From NCBI GenBank assembly GCA_025210775.1, contig JAOARB010000029.1, forward strand, positions 124,001 through 188,000: a DNA stretch of 64,000 nt, read 5' to 3'. The number at the start of each line of letters is the position of its first letter. Position 1 is the stretch's first letter. Both the position numbers and the translations under genes were made by a program. The notes under the pieces are model-generated. The model had not been told where the DNA came from, ran no database searches, and saw only the letters and a program-made list of their open reading frames with translations. Positions 1 to 7,152 of this stretch are shown piece after piece. Origin of the DNA: Prolixibacteraceae bacterium. Its GTDB lineage: Bacteria > Bacteroidota > Bacteroidia > Bacteroidales > Prolixibacteraceae.

Positions 1-101
1 TAGTAGAATCTATACTTTGGCAACAAACCAATCCCCATAATAGAAATTGGACTAGCACAACCTTTACAATAACAGCCAAATACTTAATCATATCCAATGC
101 C

Positions 102-701
102 TTACAATTGATAGGAAGCCCCCAAATTGGCAATTCCTTTATATCCCATACCTAATTCAAAAAACACTCCCAATCGCTTTCCAGCTCGAATACCAATGGC
201 ATTAAACTGTATATTCATCAAATATCTTTTATCGTTCTCTGAACGCATCTCTTCATTAGACAACACATCCCAAATAAAAGTATATGCTATAGAGAGACCA
301 GAATAAATCTGCAACCAATCATTGGATACATACAAATAACTTACACCAGCTCCGACAGAAAGGAAATAACCTTTTACATTAGAAACATATTCAGAATGCT
401 GGTACATATCCTTTTCTATATTCTGATAACTCACTTCAAATAGAGAGAACCATTCCTCTGTCAATGGATATTTATACCCTAAATTTAATGCAGGAAATGT
501 GTAAATATCATCATAAGTTACTCCACCTAAAGTAAAGATCGTTTCAAAAAGATCTGAACTCATATCTATCACATCATTTGATGTTATCACACCAAGACCA
601 ACAACCAACTCATGCCTTTTATCGACCTGTGCAGAAACACTCAGTTCCATCATAAAAAACAGAAACAGTAAATTGATCAGTTTACCTATTTTCCCCCTCA
701 T
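102..701 (-). CDS. Exported hypothetical protein, probable small outer-membrane beta-barrel
   Basis: About 199 residues. I chose the start at 701 because the protein then opens with a basic stretch (MRGKIGK), a hydrophobic core and a VSAQ end, which reads as a classical signal peptide; in-frame ATGs at 725 and 758 would only add residues before it. The mature part alternates short hydrophobic and polar strands rich in Tyr, Phe and Gly (for example GYKYPLTEEWFSLFEVSYQ), as in 8- to 10-stranded porin-like barrels. No catalytic motif is visible and I cannot name a family. It is transcribed alone, downstream of nothing on its strand, and points towards the left window edge. Function unknown; the barrel is inferred from composition only. 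Confidence 0.6.
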   Translation of the reverse strand: MRGKIGKLINLLFLFFMMELSVSAQVDKRHELVVGLGVITSNDVIDMSSDLFETIFTLGGVTYDDIYTFPALNLGYKYPLTEEWFSLFEVSYQNIEKDMYQHSEYVSNVKGYFLSVGAGVSYLYVSNDWLQIYSGLSIAYTFIWDVLSNEEMRSENDKRYLMNIQFNAIGIRAGKRLGVFFELGMGYKGIANLGASYQL

Positions 702-859
702 TAAATATATTTTCAAAATATCCATTGAAACAAAACATCTCAATAACACTAATAACACGTCAAAAAGGGGAGATACCCCTATTCTAAAAACATCTTTTTT
801 TTACAAAAAATTCAAATCAACACACAAAACACACATTAACAGAAAGTTATAAACAAAAA

Positions 860-894
860 AAAGATTGTATCATCACCAAAATGATACAATCTTT
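860..894 (-). terminator. Intrinsic terminator after nfeD
   Basis: A perfect 14-bp inverted repeat (AAAGATTGTATCAT, 860-873, with its complement at 881-894) around a 7-nt loop. Read on the minus strand it is followed by a run of seven Ts, and it lies about 60 bp after the nfeD stop codon. Confidence 0.85.
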
Positions 895-955
895 CTATTA
901 TAAGTATGTCGACTTAAATACAAGTCGGACAATAAAATTTAAGTCAAAACAATTA

Positions 956-2362
956 CTATTGGGATCTTTCTTTTTCTACCACAAGTTTTCCCATATTATA
1001 ACCAACAACAACAATGTTCTCTCCACATTCAATCATTCCCAAAGGAGTCGTTGCGTCATAGATAACTCCATCTATTTTGATCTTGCCAACAGGTCTTAAT
1101 ACAGAAACCACGGAACCTGTTTTCCCTTTCATTGAGATCAAACCTTCTCTTTCAACAACTCTACTTTCCTCTTCTTCCAATGCAGAATGAAGACCGAACA
1201 ACCTAAATAACGGAGAATCGGACGTAGACAGTCGTTTCCCAATAAAGATCATTATAATAATGGCAACAAAGATCGATCCTAAAACAATATTTAAGGCCGT
1301 TGTGATAGAAGAGACTTCTACCCCTTCAAAATCGAACACATCATTGTCTACAAGAGCCAATACCAAAGAACCGATAATACACAATATCCCAGAAATACCA
1401 GTGAATCCAAATCCCGGAATCACAAAGATCTCTAAAAATAAAAGTATAATACCAATACCAAAGATCATCACTTCCCATGCTGCAGCCAAACCAAAGATAT
1501 ACAATGGTATAAAGAACAATCCACCTGCAAGAAGAACCAATGCAAATGGACTAATCGAGCCCGGCATCTTCAGTCCTGAGAAAAGACCAACCATTAGGAA
1601 TATGACCAGCACAACGGGCAAGAACGAAGAGACAAAAAATCGTATAAAACGGTCTGACAATGAATATTCATACGCAGTAACTTGTTCTTTACTGAAGTTT
1701 AATCTTGAATATACTGTAGCCAGATCTTCTGTGATAGCATCACAGTAGCGATATTTCAAAGCCTCTTCTGCTGTAAATGTAAGCACCTTCCCTTTCTCAC
1801 TAATCCCTTCAATCTCGAGATCTTCATCAACCATTGCCTCTGCAATTAAAGGATCACGTCGCCAAACTTCCTCTCCATCTTCATCGACAACCTTTCCTTT
1901 CGCTTCGGCAGTAGCTCTCATCGTAGCTCGTTGATAGCTTTGGTACTTATCTGGCATTGCAGCTCCATCAAGTCCCACAACCGTAGCTGCACCGATACTT
2001 GCACTAGGAGTCATAAAAATGGAATCACAAGCAAGCGATATCATTGCCCCTGCAGAAGCAGCATTATTGTCAATATATACATAAACGGGGATCTTTGAAC
2101 GAAGAATTTTAGACCGAATAGAATCTGCGTCTTTGACTCTTCCCCCGTAGGTATTCATAATGATTAACACCGCATCGACACTATCTTCCTCTGCCTGAGC
2201 AAAAGCTTGCTGGGTATCATACCAACTAAAACTATTTATTTCATCTTTCAATTGATATGTCAATAGTTTCTCTGATGCTTTACAAGATGAGGATGGCAAC
2301 ATTCCAATAAGGATAAATAGAGGAAGGAGCCAAAAGGTCTTATTGATTCTTCTCATGTTCAA
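956..2362 (-). CDS. NfeD-family membrane serine protease (ClpP-class) with C-terminal OB-fold domain
   Basis: A long-form NfeD protein of 468 residues. After a signal peptide or N-terminal anchor comes a ClpP/SppA-like domain: the strand IIMNTYGG, then NNAASAGAMISLACD with the presumed nucleophile in SAGA, then SASIGAA. Four or so membrane helices follow (around residues 235-375), and the last 65 residues match the soluble NfeD beta-barrel (KGKTGSVVSVLRPVGKI... GENIVVVGYN). Family members are thought to cut or organise stomatin-like membrane proteins; no stomatin gene is adjacent. Its first codons overlap the 3' end of mqnA by 23 bp (17 bp if the second ATG, at 2356, is used), so the two are probably co-transcribed and translationally coupled. 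Family assignment is firm; substrate unknown. Confidence 0.88.
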   Translation of the reverse strand: MNMRRINKTFWLLPLFILIGMLPSSSCKASEKLLTYQLKDEINSFSWYDTQQAFAQAEEDSVDAVLIIMNTYGGRVKDADSIRSKILRSKIPVYVYIDNNAASAGAMISLACDSIFMTPSASIGAATVVGLDGAAMPDKYQSYQRATMRATAEAKGKVVDEDGEEVWRRDPLIAEAMVDEDLEIEGISEKGKVLTFTAEEALKYRYCDAITEDLATVYSRLNFSKEQVTAYEYSLSDRFIRFFVSSFLPVVLVIFLMVGLFSGLKMPGSISPFALVLLAGGLFFIPLYIFGLAAAWEVMIFGIGIILLFLEIFVIPGFGFTGISGILCIIGSLVLALVDNDVFDFEGVEVSSITTALNIVLGSIFVAIIIMIFIGKRLSTSDSPLFRLFGLHSALEEEESRVVEREGLISMKGKTGSVVSVLRPVGKIKIDGVIYDATTPLGMIECGENIVVVGYNMGKLVVEKERSQ

Positions 2363-3107
2363 TTTTGGTTACAAAATTTAGAAATAACTCCAATCCGCGT
2401 CTTTTCGAATCATCCAGATCATATGATATTTCTTCTTCTAAATATTTTTTGATATCTACTTTCGGAAACAATGGCTGATAAATCTCTACCGTAGCATCAA
2501 TATTATCACACCCTTCTTTTAAGGCACGATTAAACGTGGAAACAAAATTCTCATCTAATTGCTTATTTGCAATCCATGCAGCAAAAACAAAAGTCTCTCC
2601 TGTCGCTTTTTTCCACATCTCGGATAAGTCAATGATATATTTATATTGGTTCTCTATCTCAAATACACGATCCCCAATAACTACCGCAGCAGAATTACCT
2701 TGGATTACTTCTTGGTGATAGCCTTCATAACCAGGTTTAAACTCAGGAGATATATTCCAGAAATAGCGACATAACACCTGACACAACATTACCGATGTCC
2801 TCGATTGATAATCTAAATATATTGTGTCGATCTCGTGAAGTGGAACTTGACTTACCAACACCACAGTGTGCACAGGACCATCGCCTCCAATACAATAATC
2901 TGATACAATATGATAATCTTTCATCTTAGGTAAGATAGCAACTGGAACAAGCCCAAGATCGACCTCACTATTTAGGAGTTTCTTTGCACAATCGGCAGGA
3001 TGGTCTAATGACAAATCTATTTCATTTATAATCTTGTCTTGCATGATTCCATGAATCATAGGTTTACTATTTAAATAGGAAACTGCTGATATCTTTACCT
3101 TTTTCAT
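2340..3107 (-). CDS. mqnA: Chorismate dehydratase MqnA, futalosine menaquinone pathway
   Basis: 255 residues of the MqnA/MqnD periplasmic-binding-like fold. The start ISAVSYLNSKPMIHGI, the VDLGLVPVAIL strand, DYQSRTSVMLCQVL and the VVIGDRVFEI segment are typical of MqnA, which dehydrates chorismate to 3-[(1-carboxyvinyl)oxy]benzoate, the first step of the futalosine route to menaquinone. The LDYQSRTS motif favours MqnA over its paralogue MqnD. No other mqn gene lies nearby, so the pathway is scattered. It heads a two-gene unit with the overlapping nfeD. Together with the Na+-NQR operon at 44.8-50.7 kb it implies a menaquinone-based respiratory chain. Confidence 0.88.
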   Translation of the reverse strand: MKKVKISAVSYLNSKPMIHGIMQDKIINEIDLSLDHPADCAKKLLNSEVDLGLVPVAILPKMKDYHIVSDYCIGGDGPVHTVVLVSQVPLHEIDTIYLDYQSRTSVMLCQVLCRYFWNISPEFKPGYEGYHQEVIQGNSAAVVIGDRVFEIENQYKYIIDLSEMWKKATGETFVFAAWIANKQLDENFVSTFNRALKEGCDNIDATVEIYQPLFPKVDIKKYLEEEISYDLDDSKRRGLELFLNFVTKIEHEKNQ

Positions 3108-3400
3108 CTTATTTTTTGTTTTAAGAATGCAACAATTTTAGAATTGAAATGAACACAACTTACAATTTAGATAAAAGTAAGAATAATGTTGATATCAAAA
3201 GAAAAAATAATAGGAAAAGAGGAGACAAATTGAGCGACCAAACTCTGTTTACACTTAAAATCTGTGTAGTAATATTATGTTTGACAACCCAAATACAACT
3301 GAATTATCGTCCTTTATATGAGACAGTGTCAATTGGCTCTTTCTAACAAACAACTCCAATATGTCAGCATAGATATGCACTAAATTTAATACTAGATTGA
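3108..3400. other. Non-coding 5' regions of mqnA and of the hairpin element
   Basis: AT-rich sequence between the divergent mqnA and thioredoxin-like genes. Open frames here are short, have no homology I recognise and no convincing ribosome binding site. The stretch presumably carries the mqnA promoter, but I could not find a clear TTTG / TAnnTTTG pair. Confidence 0.4.
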
Positions 3401-3588
3401 AAGGTACTTTGTCCATGGTTCCTTCATGGTTCCTTCATGGTTCCTCCATGGTTTGTCCATCGATTTGGGCTTTTCGATGGAGGAACCATGGACGAACCAT
3501 GGACAAACCATGGAGGAACCCTTTATTTAACCAGTGGAATTATTTTCAGATATCCCCTAGCCTATTCAACCATTCCGTTTCTCAAGAA
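3401..3588. repeat. Hairpin element, copy A: 11-bp CCATGG-type direct repeats arranged as a long inverted repeat
   Basis: The left arm (3412-3463) holds four 11-bp units close to TCCATGGTTCC plus a TCCATCGA tip. A 10-nt loop (TTTGGGCTTT, 3464-3473) follows. The right arm (3474-3520) holds the complementary tip and about three and a half complementary units. The stem is about 47 bp with a few mismatches. It is flanked by AAGGTACTT on the left (3401-3409) and CCCTTTATTT on the right (3519-3528). The same flanks bracket a second copy at 42952-43129; the 67 nt after the terminal CCC align without gaps, 42 of 67 identical by hand count, ending in CTCAAGAA. So the mobile or conserved unit is larger than the hairpin. 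Not coding: frames stay open here only because the repeat lacks stops. Confidence 0.85.
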
Positions 3589-3625
3589 TCCTCTTTTGAT
3601 GGCTAACAAAACCTTCTATTGTCAT

Positions 3626-3742
3626 TGCCCCAAAGCACGGGTGGCATTGGTTGTCTCGGGTTCTAGTACCCCTAATGTTAATGGCTTTTCAACCTTCTTT
3701 ATCTTCTCCTTCTTATGCGACAGCCCTGATTTGCCAAATTAA
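3626..3742 (-). pseudogene. Possible decayed 3' end of a coding sequence
   Basis: On the minus strand a 38-codon open stretch without ATG reads FGKSGLSHKKEKIKKVEKPL and then continues to LEPETTNATRALGQ and a stop. It begins right after an in-frame TAA. The composition looks protein-like (basic region, then a polar tail) and less AT-rich than its surroundings, and it directly abuts the hairpin element. It may be the tail of a lost gene, perhaps mobile, but I cannot assign it to a family, and chance is possible. Confidence 0.2.
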
Positions 3743-3841
3743 CTTGATGTTAATCATTTTAATATTTCTTATTAAATAAAAGGCATTTATAAAAAATTAA
3801 TCGTAGCTTCAATGTTGTAAAAATATCCGATCTTAAAACTT

Positions 3842-4933
3842 ATGAAGACGAAAAAAAGATTACTTATACTACTTTGTTCTCTACTTTCCTTTGGATGTTC
3901 ATCAAAATCATTCACTATTGATGGTACTATAACTGGAATGAAGGATGGTAAAATTTATCTTCAAATATTAGAACAAAACAAATTACAGAAAATCGACAGC
4001 ACAACTATTAATAAGGGTCATTTTAGCTTTAATGGTAAAGTAACCTACCCTTCTCTAATGTTCATTGGACCTGTAGGCAATAAACAAAAATACCTTCAGT
4101 TGTTTGTAGAAAATTCCAATATTACAATAAAATCACATATCGATTCTCTACAATCACCAAGAATTACTGGATCCAAATCTCAAGATCTAATGTATTCTTT
4201 TCAATCATCTCAAAATAACCTAAATCAAGAAATGAGAATGCTTATCAAGCAATTTAGGAGTACCAAAGAGATGGATAAAAAGAGAACTTATCGCCAAAAG
4301 CTTATCGCTTTAAATCAGCAGTCAATAAAGGACCAGAAAGAATTTGTACAAAGCCATACAAACTCTCACGTTACGGTATATATGACTGCATATGATCTGA
4401 AAGATAAATTTAAAACGGAGGAACTAAAATCTTTATTGATAGACTATAAAAAGAATTTTCCTAAATCGTCTTTAGTCCAACAACTGGACCAAGAAGTACA
4501 AAAGATTGAGAGTACTGCTATTGGTCATCATGCCCCAGACTTTGAGGTTACAGATATCAATGGCAATAAAGTAACACTCAAATCATTTAAAGGGAAATAT
4601 GTGTTGATCGACTTTTGGGCTTCATGGTGTGGACCATGTCGTAGAGAGGCACCTAATTTTGTAAACATATACAACAAATATAAAACCAAAGGTTTTACCA
4701 TTTTTGGTGTATCCTTAGACAAGGATGAAGCAAGTTGGAAAAAAGGCATCAAAGAGATGAAATTATCATGGAATCACACCTGTGACTTTAAGGTTTGGAA
4801 ATCAGATCTTGCCAAGCTATATAACGTTCAAAGTATTCCTACATGCTATCTTATTGACCCCAATGGAATCATTGTTGCCAAAGGAATTGTAGGAGAAAAA
4901 TTATACCATAAATTGAACGAATTAATCAAGTAG
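3842..4933 (+). CDS. TlpA/ResA-like thiol-disulfide oxidoreductase lipoprotein with DUF4369 domain
   Basis: 363 residues. An LSFGC lipobox puts the lipidated Cys at residue 19. Residues 24-115 resemble DUF4369 (FTIDGTITGMKDGKIYLQ...), followed by a charged helical linker and, from about 228, a thioredoxin-fold AhpC/TSA-type domain. The active site is WCGPC (Cys263 and Cys266) and the cis-proline loop is SIPTCYLID. Such proteins reduce disulfides on the periplasmic face, for example apocytochrome c CXXCH motifs, and are very common in Bacteroidota. The eight-haem cytochrome at 16-18 kb would be one plausible client, but nothing links them directly. Single gene, with the hairpin element upstream. 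Confidence 0.9.
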   Translation: MKTKKRLLILLCSLLSFGCSSKSFTIDGTITGMKDGKIYLQILEQNKLQKIDSTTINKGHFSFNGKVTYPSLMFIGPVGNKQKYLQLFVENSNITIKSHIDSLQSPRITGSKSQDLMYSFQSSQNNLNQEMRMLIKQFRSTKEMDKKRTYRQKLIALNQQSIKDQKEFVQSHTNSHVTVYMTAYDLKDKFKTEELKSLLIDYKKNFPKSSLVQQLDQEVQKIESTAIGHHAPDFEVTDINGNKVTLKSFKGKYVLIDFWASWCGPCRREAPNFVNIYNKYKTKGFTIFGVSLDKDEASWKKGIKEMKLSWNHTCDFKVWKSDLAKLYNVQSIPTCYLIDPNGIIVAKGIVGEKLYHKLNELIK

Positions 4934-5105
4934 TCTTTCCCTTGTATAAAAGGGCTAGTATAACAAGTATTAAGAGATATAAAATCGCTTAATACATGAT
5001 TTTTCACATGTTTTTTGTTTCAATATTTTAGCTATTTCGTTAGACATATAGTCATAAATATTGTTTCCGACTATAAGTTTTTACGCATAGATAAATTTAA
5101 AAGTC

Positions 5106-6500
5106 ATGACAAAATACGATATTATTATTCTTGGTAGTGGACCTGGTGGATATGTGGCAGCAATTCGTGCCTCACAACTAGGCTTTAAAGTTGGTATTGT
5201 GGAAAGAGAAAACCTAGGAGGCATATGTCTTAACTGGGGATGTATTCCAACCAAAGCACTACTTAAAAGCGCACATGTATACGAAGACATGAATCACGCT
5301 GCAGAATATGGTATTACCTTAGACTCGGCTCCTCAAATTGATTTTCCGAAAGTAATTGAAAGAAGTAGGAATGTCGCTTCAGGAATGAGTAAAGGTATCG
5401 ATTATCTTATGAAGAAAAATAAGATCGATGTTATCATGGGAAATGGAAAGCTTATCTCTCCTACCCAGATTGAAGTGACCGATAAAGAGAACCAAAAAAA
5501 CATTGTGGAAGCAGATCATATTATCCTTGCTACAGGAGCTAGATCAAAACAACTTCCTAATTTACCTCAAGATGGTAAGAATGTTATTGGCTATAGAGAG
5601 GCCATGACTTTACCTAAACAACCTAAAAGCATGATTGTGGTTGGTTCTGGTGCTATAGGATGTGAATTTGCTAATTTCTATCATACGATTGGAACCAAGG
5701 TTACCATTGTTGAGTTCCTTCCTAATATAGTGCCAAACGAAGATGTTGAAGTTTCTAAACAGTTAGGTCGCTGTTTTAAGAAATCAGGTATCAAGGTAAT
5801 GACAAGTGCATCCGTTGAACATGTTGAGATAAGCGAGCAAGGATGCATTGCAACAGTAAAAAATAAAAAAGGAGAACAGAAGATCGAAGCTGAGATCGTA
5901 TTATCAGCTGTAGGTGTAACTCCTAACATTGAAAATATCGGATTAGAAGAAGTTGGTATTAATATCGAAAGAGGAAAAATCGTAGTAGACGATTATTACC
6001 AAACCAATATTCCATCCGTTTATGCTATTGGAGATATTGTTAAAGGACAAGCTCTGGCACATGTTGCTTCTGCGGAAGGAATCACTTGTGTTGAAAAGAT
6101 TGCGGGAAAAACTCCGAGAGTGATCAATTACAACAACATTCCTGGTTGTACTTATACCTCTCCAGAGGTGGCCTCTGTTGGTCTTACAGAAGAGAAAGCA
6201 AAAGAGCTAGGACACAATATTAAAGTTGGTAAATTTCCATTCTCTGCATCAGGAAAGGCAAATGCTTCCAATGCAAAAGATGGATTTGTAAAACTTATTT
6301 TTGACGACAAACATGGCGAGCTTTTAGGAGCTCATATGATTGGAGCTAATGTAACCGAAATGATTGGAGAGATGGTCGTAGGTAAAAACCTAGAGATCAC
6401 TGCACATGAAATTATTAATTCAGTACACCCTCACCCAACTATGAATGAAGCTATAATGGAAGCTGCTGCTGCAGCTTACGATGAAGTAATACATATTTGA
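5106..6500 (+). CDS. lpdA: Dihydrolipoyl dehydrogenase (E3)
   Basis: 464 residues, the usual length. It opens with the FAD-binding GSGPGGYVAA motif, then the redox-active disulfide CLNWGCIPTK, a second GSGAIGCEF NAD-binding motif near residue 180, the FAD-binding YAIGD segment, and the C-terminal HPHPTMNEA dimer motif with the catalytic His and Glu. It reoxidises dihydrolipoyl groups of 2-oxoacid dehydrogenase or glycine-cleavage complexes using NAD+. No E1, E2 or gcv genes are adjacent, so it probably serves complexes encoded elsewhere. It ends at a strong terminator 8 bp downstream and so appears monocistronic. Confidence 0.95.
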   Translation: MTKYDIIILGSGPGGYVAAIRASQLGFKVGIVERENLGGICLNWGCIPTKALLKSAHVYEDMNHAAEYGITLDSAPQIDFPKVIERSRNVASGMSKGIDYLMKKNKIDVIMGNGKLISPTQIEVTDKENQKNIVEADHIILATGARSKQLPNLPQDGKNVIGYREAMTLPKQPKSMIVVGSGAIGCEFANFYHTIGTKVTIVEFLPNIVPNEDVEVSKQLGRCFKKSGIKVMTSASVEHVEISEQGCIATVKNKKGEQKIEAEIVLSAVGVTPNIENIGLEEVGINIERGKIVVDDYYQTNIPSVYAIGDIVKGQALAHVASAEGITCVEKIAGKTPRVINYNNIPGCTYTSPEVASVGLTEEKAKELGHNIKVGKFPFSASGKANASNAKDGFVKLIFDDKHGELLGAHMIGANVTEMIGEMVVGKNLEITAHEIINSVHPHPTMNEAIMEAAAAAYDEVIHI

Positions 6501-6507
6501 TATTACC

Positions 6508-6546
6508 AAACATCATCTTCTATTGAAAGGATAGAAGATGATGTTT
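6508..6546 (+). terminator. Terminator after lpdA
   Basis: Perfect 16-bp inverted repeat (AAACATCATCTTCTAT and its complement) with a 7-nt loop, immediately after the lpdA stop and 18 bp before the repeat-lipoprotein start. The 3' side ends in TTTAATTATT, a weak U-tract. Confidence 0.75.
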
Positions 6547-6564
6547 AATTATTAAAACCTAAAA

Positions 6565-7041
6565 ATGAAAAAAGTAATTTTACCCCTTGCCATGGCTTCC
6601 ATGTTTGTGGCATGTACAAACGAGTTCGTTCTAAATCCAGACGAACTAAAAACCGAATCAGTGGAGAATACTCAGAATATCTCTGTTGATAAAAACAAAA
6701 AATCTTTAGCCGTTAAAGATTCAATAGCCACTTTAACTAATGCTAATTTGAATCTTGAAGACGATCCTTACTGGATTCCTATTCCTCCTAGAGAGAATGA
6801 TCAAAATCTAAGTGAAGATGATCCTTATTGGATTCCAATTCCTCCTAGAAAAAACGATCAAAATCTAAGTGAAGACGATCCTTATTGGATTCCAATCCCT
6901 CCGAGAAGAAATGATCAAGATCTAAGTGAAGATGATCCTTACTGGATTCCAATTCCTCCTAGAAGAAATAGTCAAACCCTAAGTGAAGAGGATCCTTATT
7001 GGATTCCAATCCCTCCGAGAGAGCAAGATCAAAACAAATAA
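6565..7041 (+). CDS. Lipoprotein with five tandem 19-residue DDPYWIPIPPR repeats
   Basis: 158 residues. A signal peptide with lipobox FVAC (Cys16) is followed by about 48 polar residues and then five repeats, each 57 bp, at 6757, 6814, 6871, 6928 and 6985. The core E-[DE]-DPYWIPIPPR is invariant apart from one E/D change; the linker (ENDQNLS, KNDQNLS, RNDQDLS, RNSQTLS, EQDQNK) varies. DNA copies differ mainly at silent sites (tac/tat, cct/ccg), so the repeat is old enough to diverge but the protein core is held. The aromatic-proline motif suggests an extended, polyproline-like surface display or ligand-binding stalk; this is inference. I know no family for it. Own terminators on both sides make it a single-gene unit. 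Confidence 0.8.
   Translation: MKKVILPLAMASMFVACTNEFVLNPDELKTESVENTQNISVDKNKKSLAVKDSIATLTNANLNLEDDPYWIPIPPRENDQNLSEDDPYWIPIPPRKNDQNLSEDDPYWIPIPPRRNDQDLSEDDPYWIPIPPRRNSQTLSEEDPYWIPIPPREQDQNK
6757..7038 (+). repeat. Five coding tandem repeats of 57 bp
   Basis: Units start at 6757, 6814, 6871, 6928 and 6985 (the last is 54 bp before the stop). All are in frame, so copy number could change by slippage or recombination without breaking the frame. Confidence 0.95.
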
Positions 7042-7093
7042 TATTTACTCTCTAAATAGTAATCATTTAGAGAAATATCTAAATATTTAGAAC

Positions 7094-7129
7094 GAAAAAG
7101 GGTGAAACATCATGTTCCACCCTTTTTTA
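7094..7129. terminator. Bidirectional terminator between the repeat lipoprotein and valS
   Basis: Near-perfect 11-bp stem GGGTGaAACAT / ATGTTcCACCC around a one-base centre (7100-7122), with an A-run on the left and TTTTTT on the right, so it can end transcripts from both converging genes. Confidence 0.8.
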
Positions 7130-7152
7130 TAATTATAGAGATTTATTTCAAT

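Noticed and set aside
1260..1748. 162-codon frame on the plus strand inside nfeD
   Set aside because: Antisense shadow of a well conserved gene; protein is low complexity (Pro, Asn, Lys rich).
3149..3346. 65-codon frame between mqnA and the hairpin element
   Set aside because: Very Asn/Lys-rich start, no clear ribosome site or homology; treated as chance in AT-rich DNA.
3397..3742. Open frames of 69-101 codons through the hairpin element
   Set aside because: They are open only because the repeat unit lacks stops; the predicted proteins are low complexity with no homology or ribosome site.
6757..7038. CRISPR-like array
   Set aside because: The 57-bp repeats are contiguous without spacers, in frame and protein coding.
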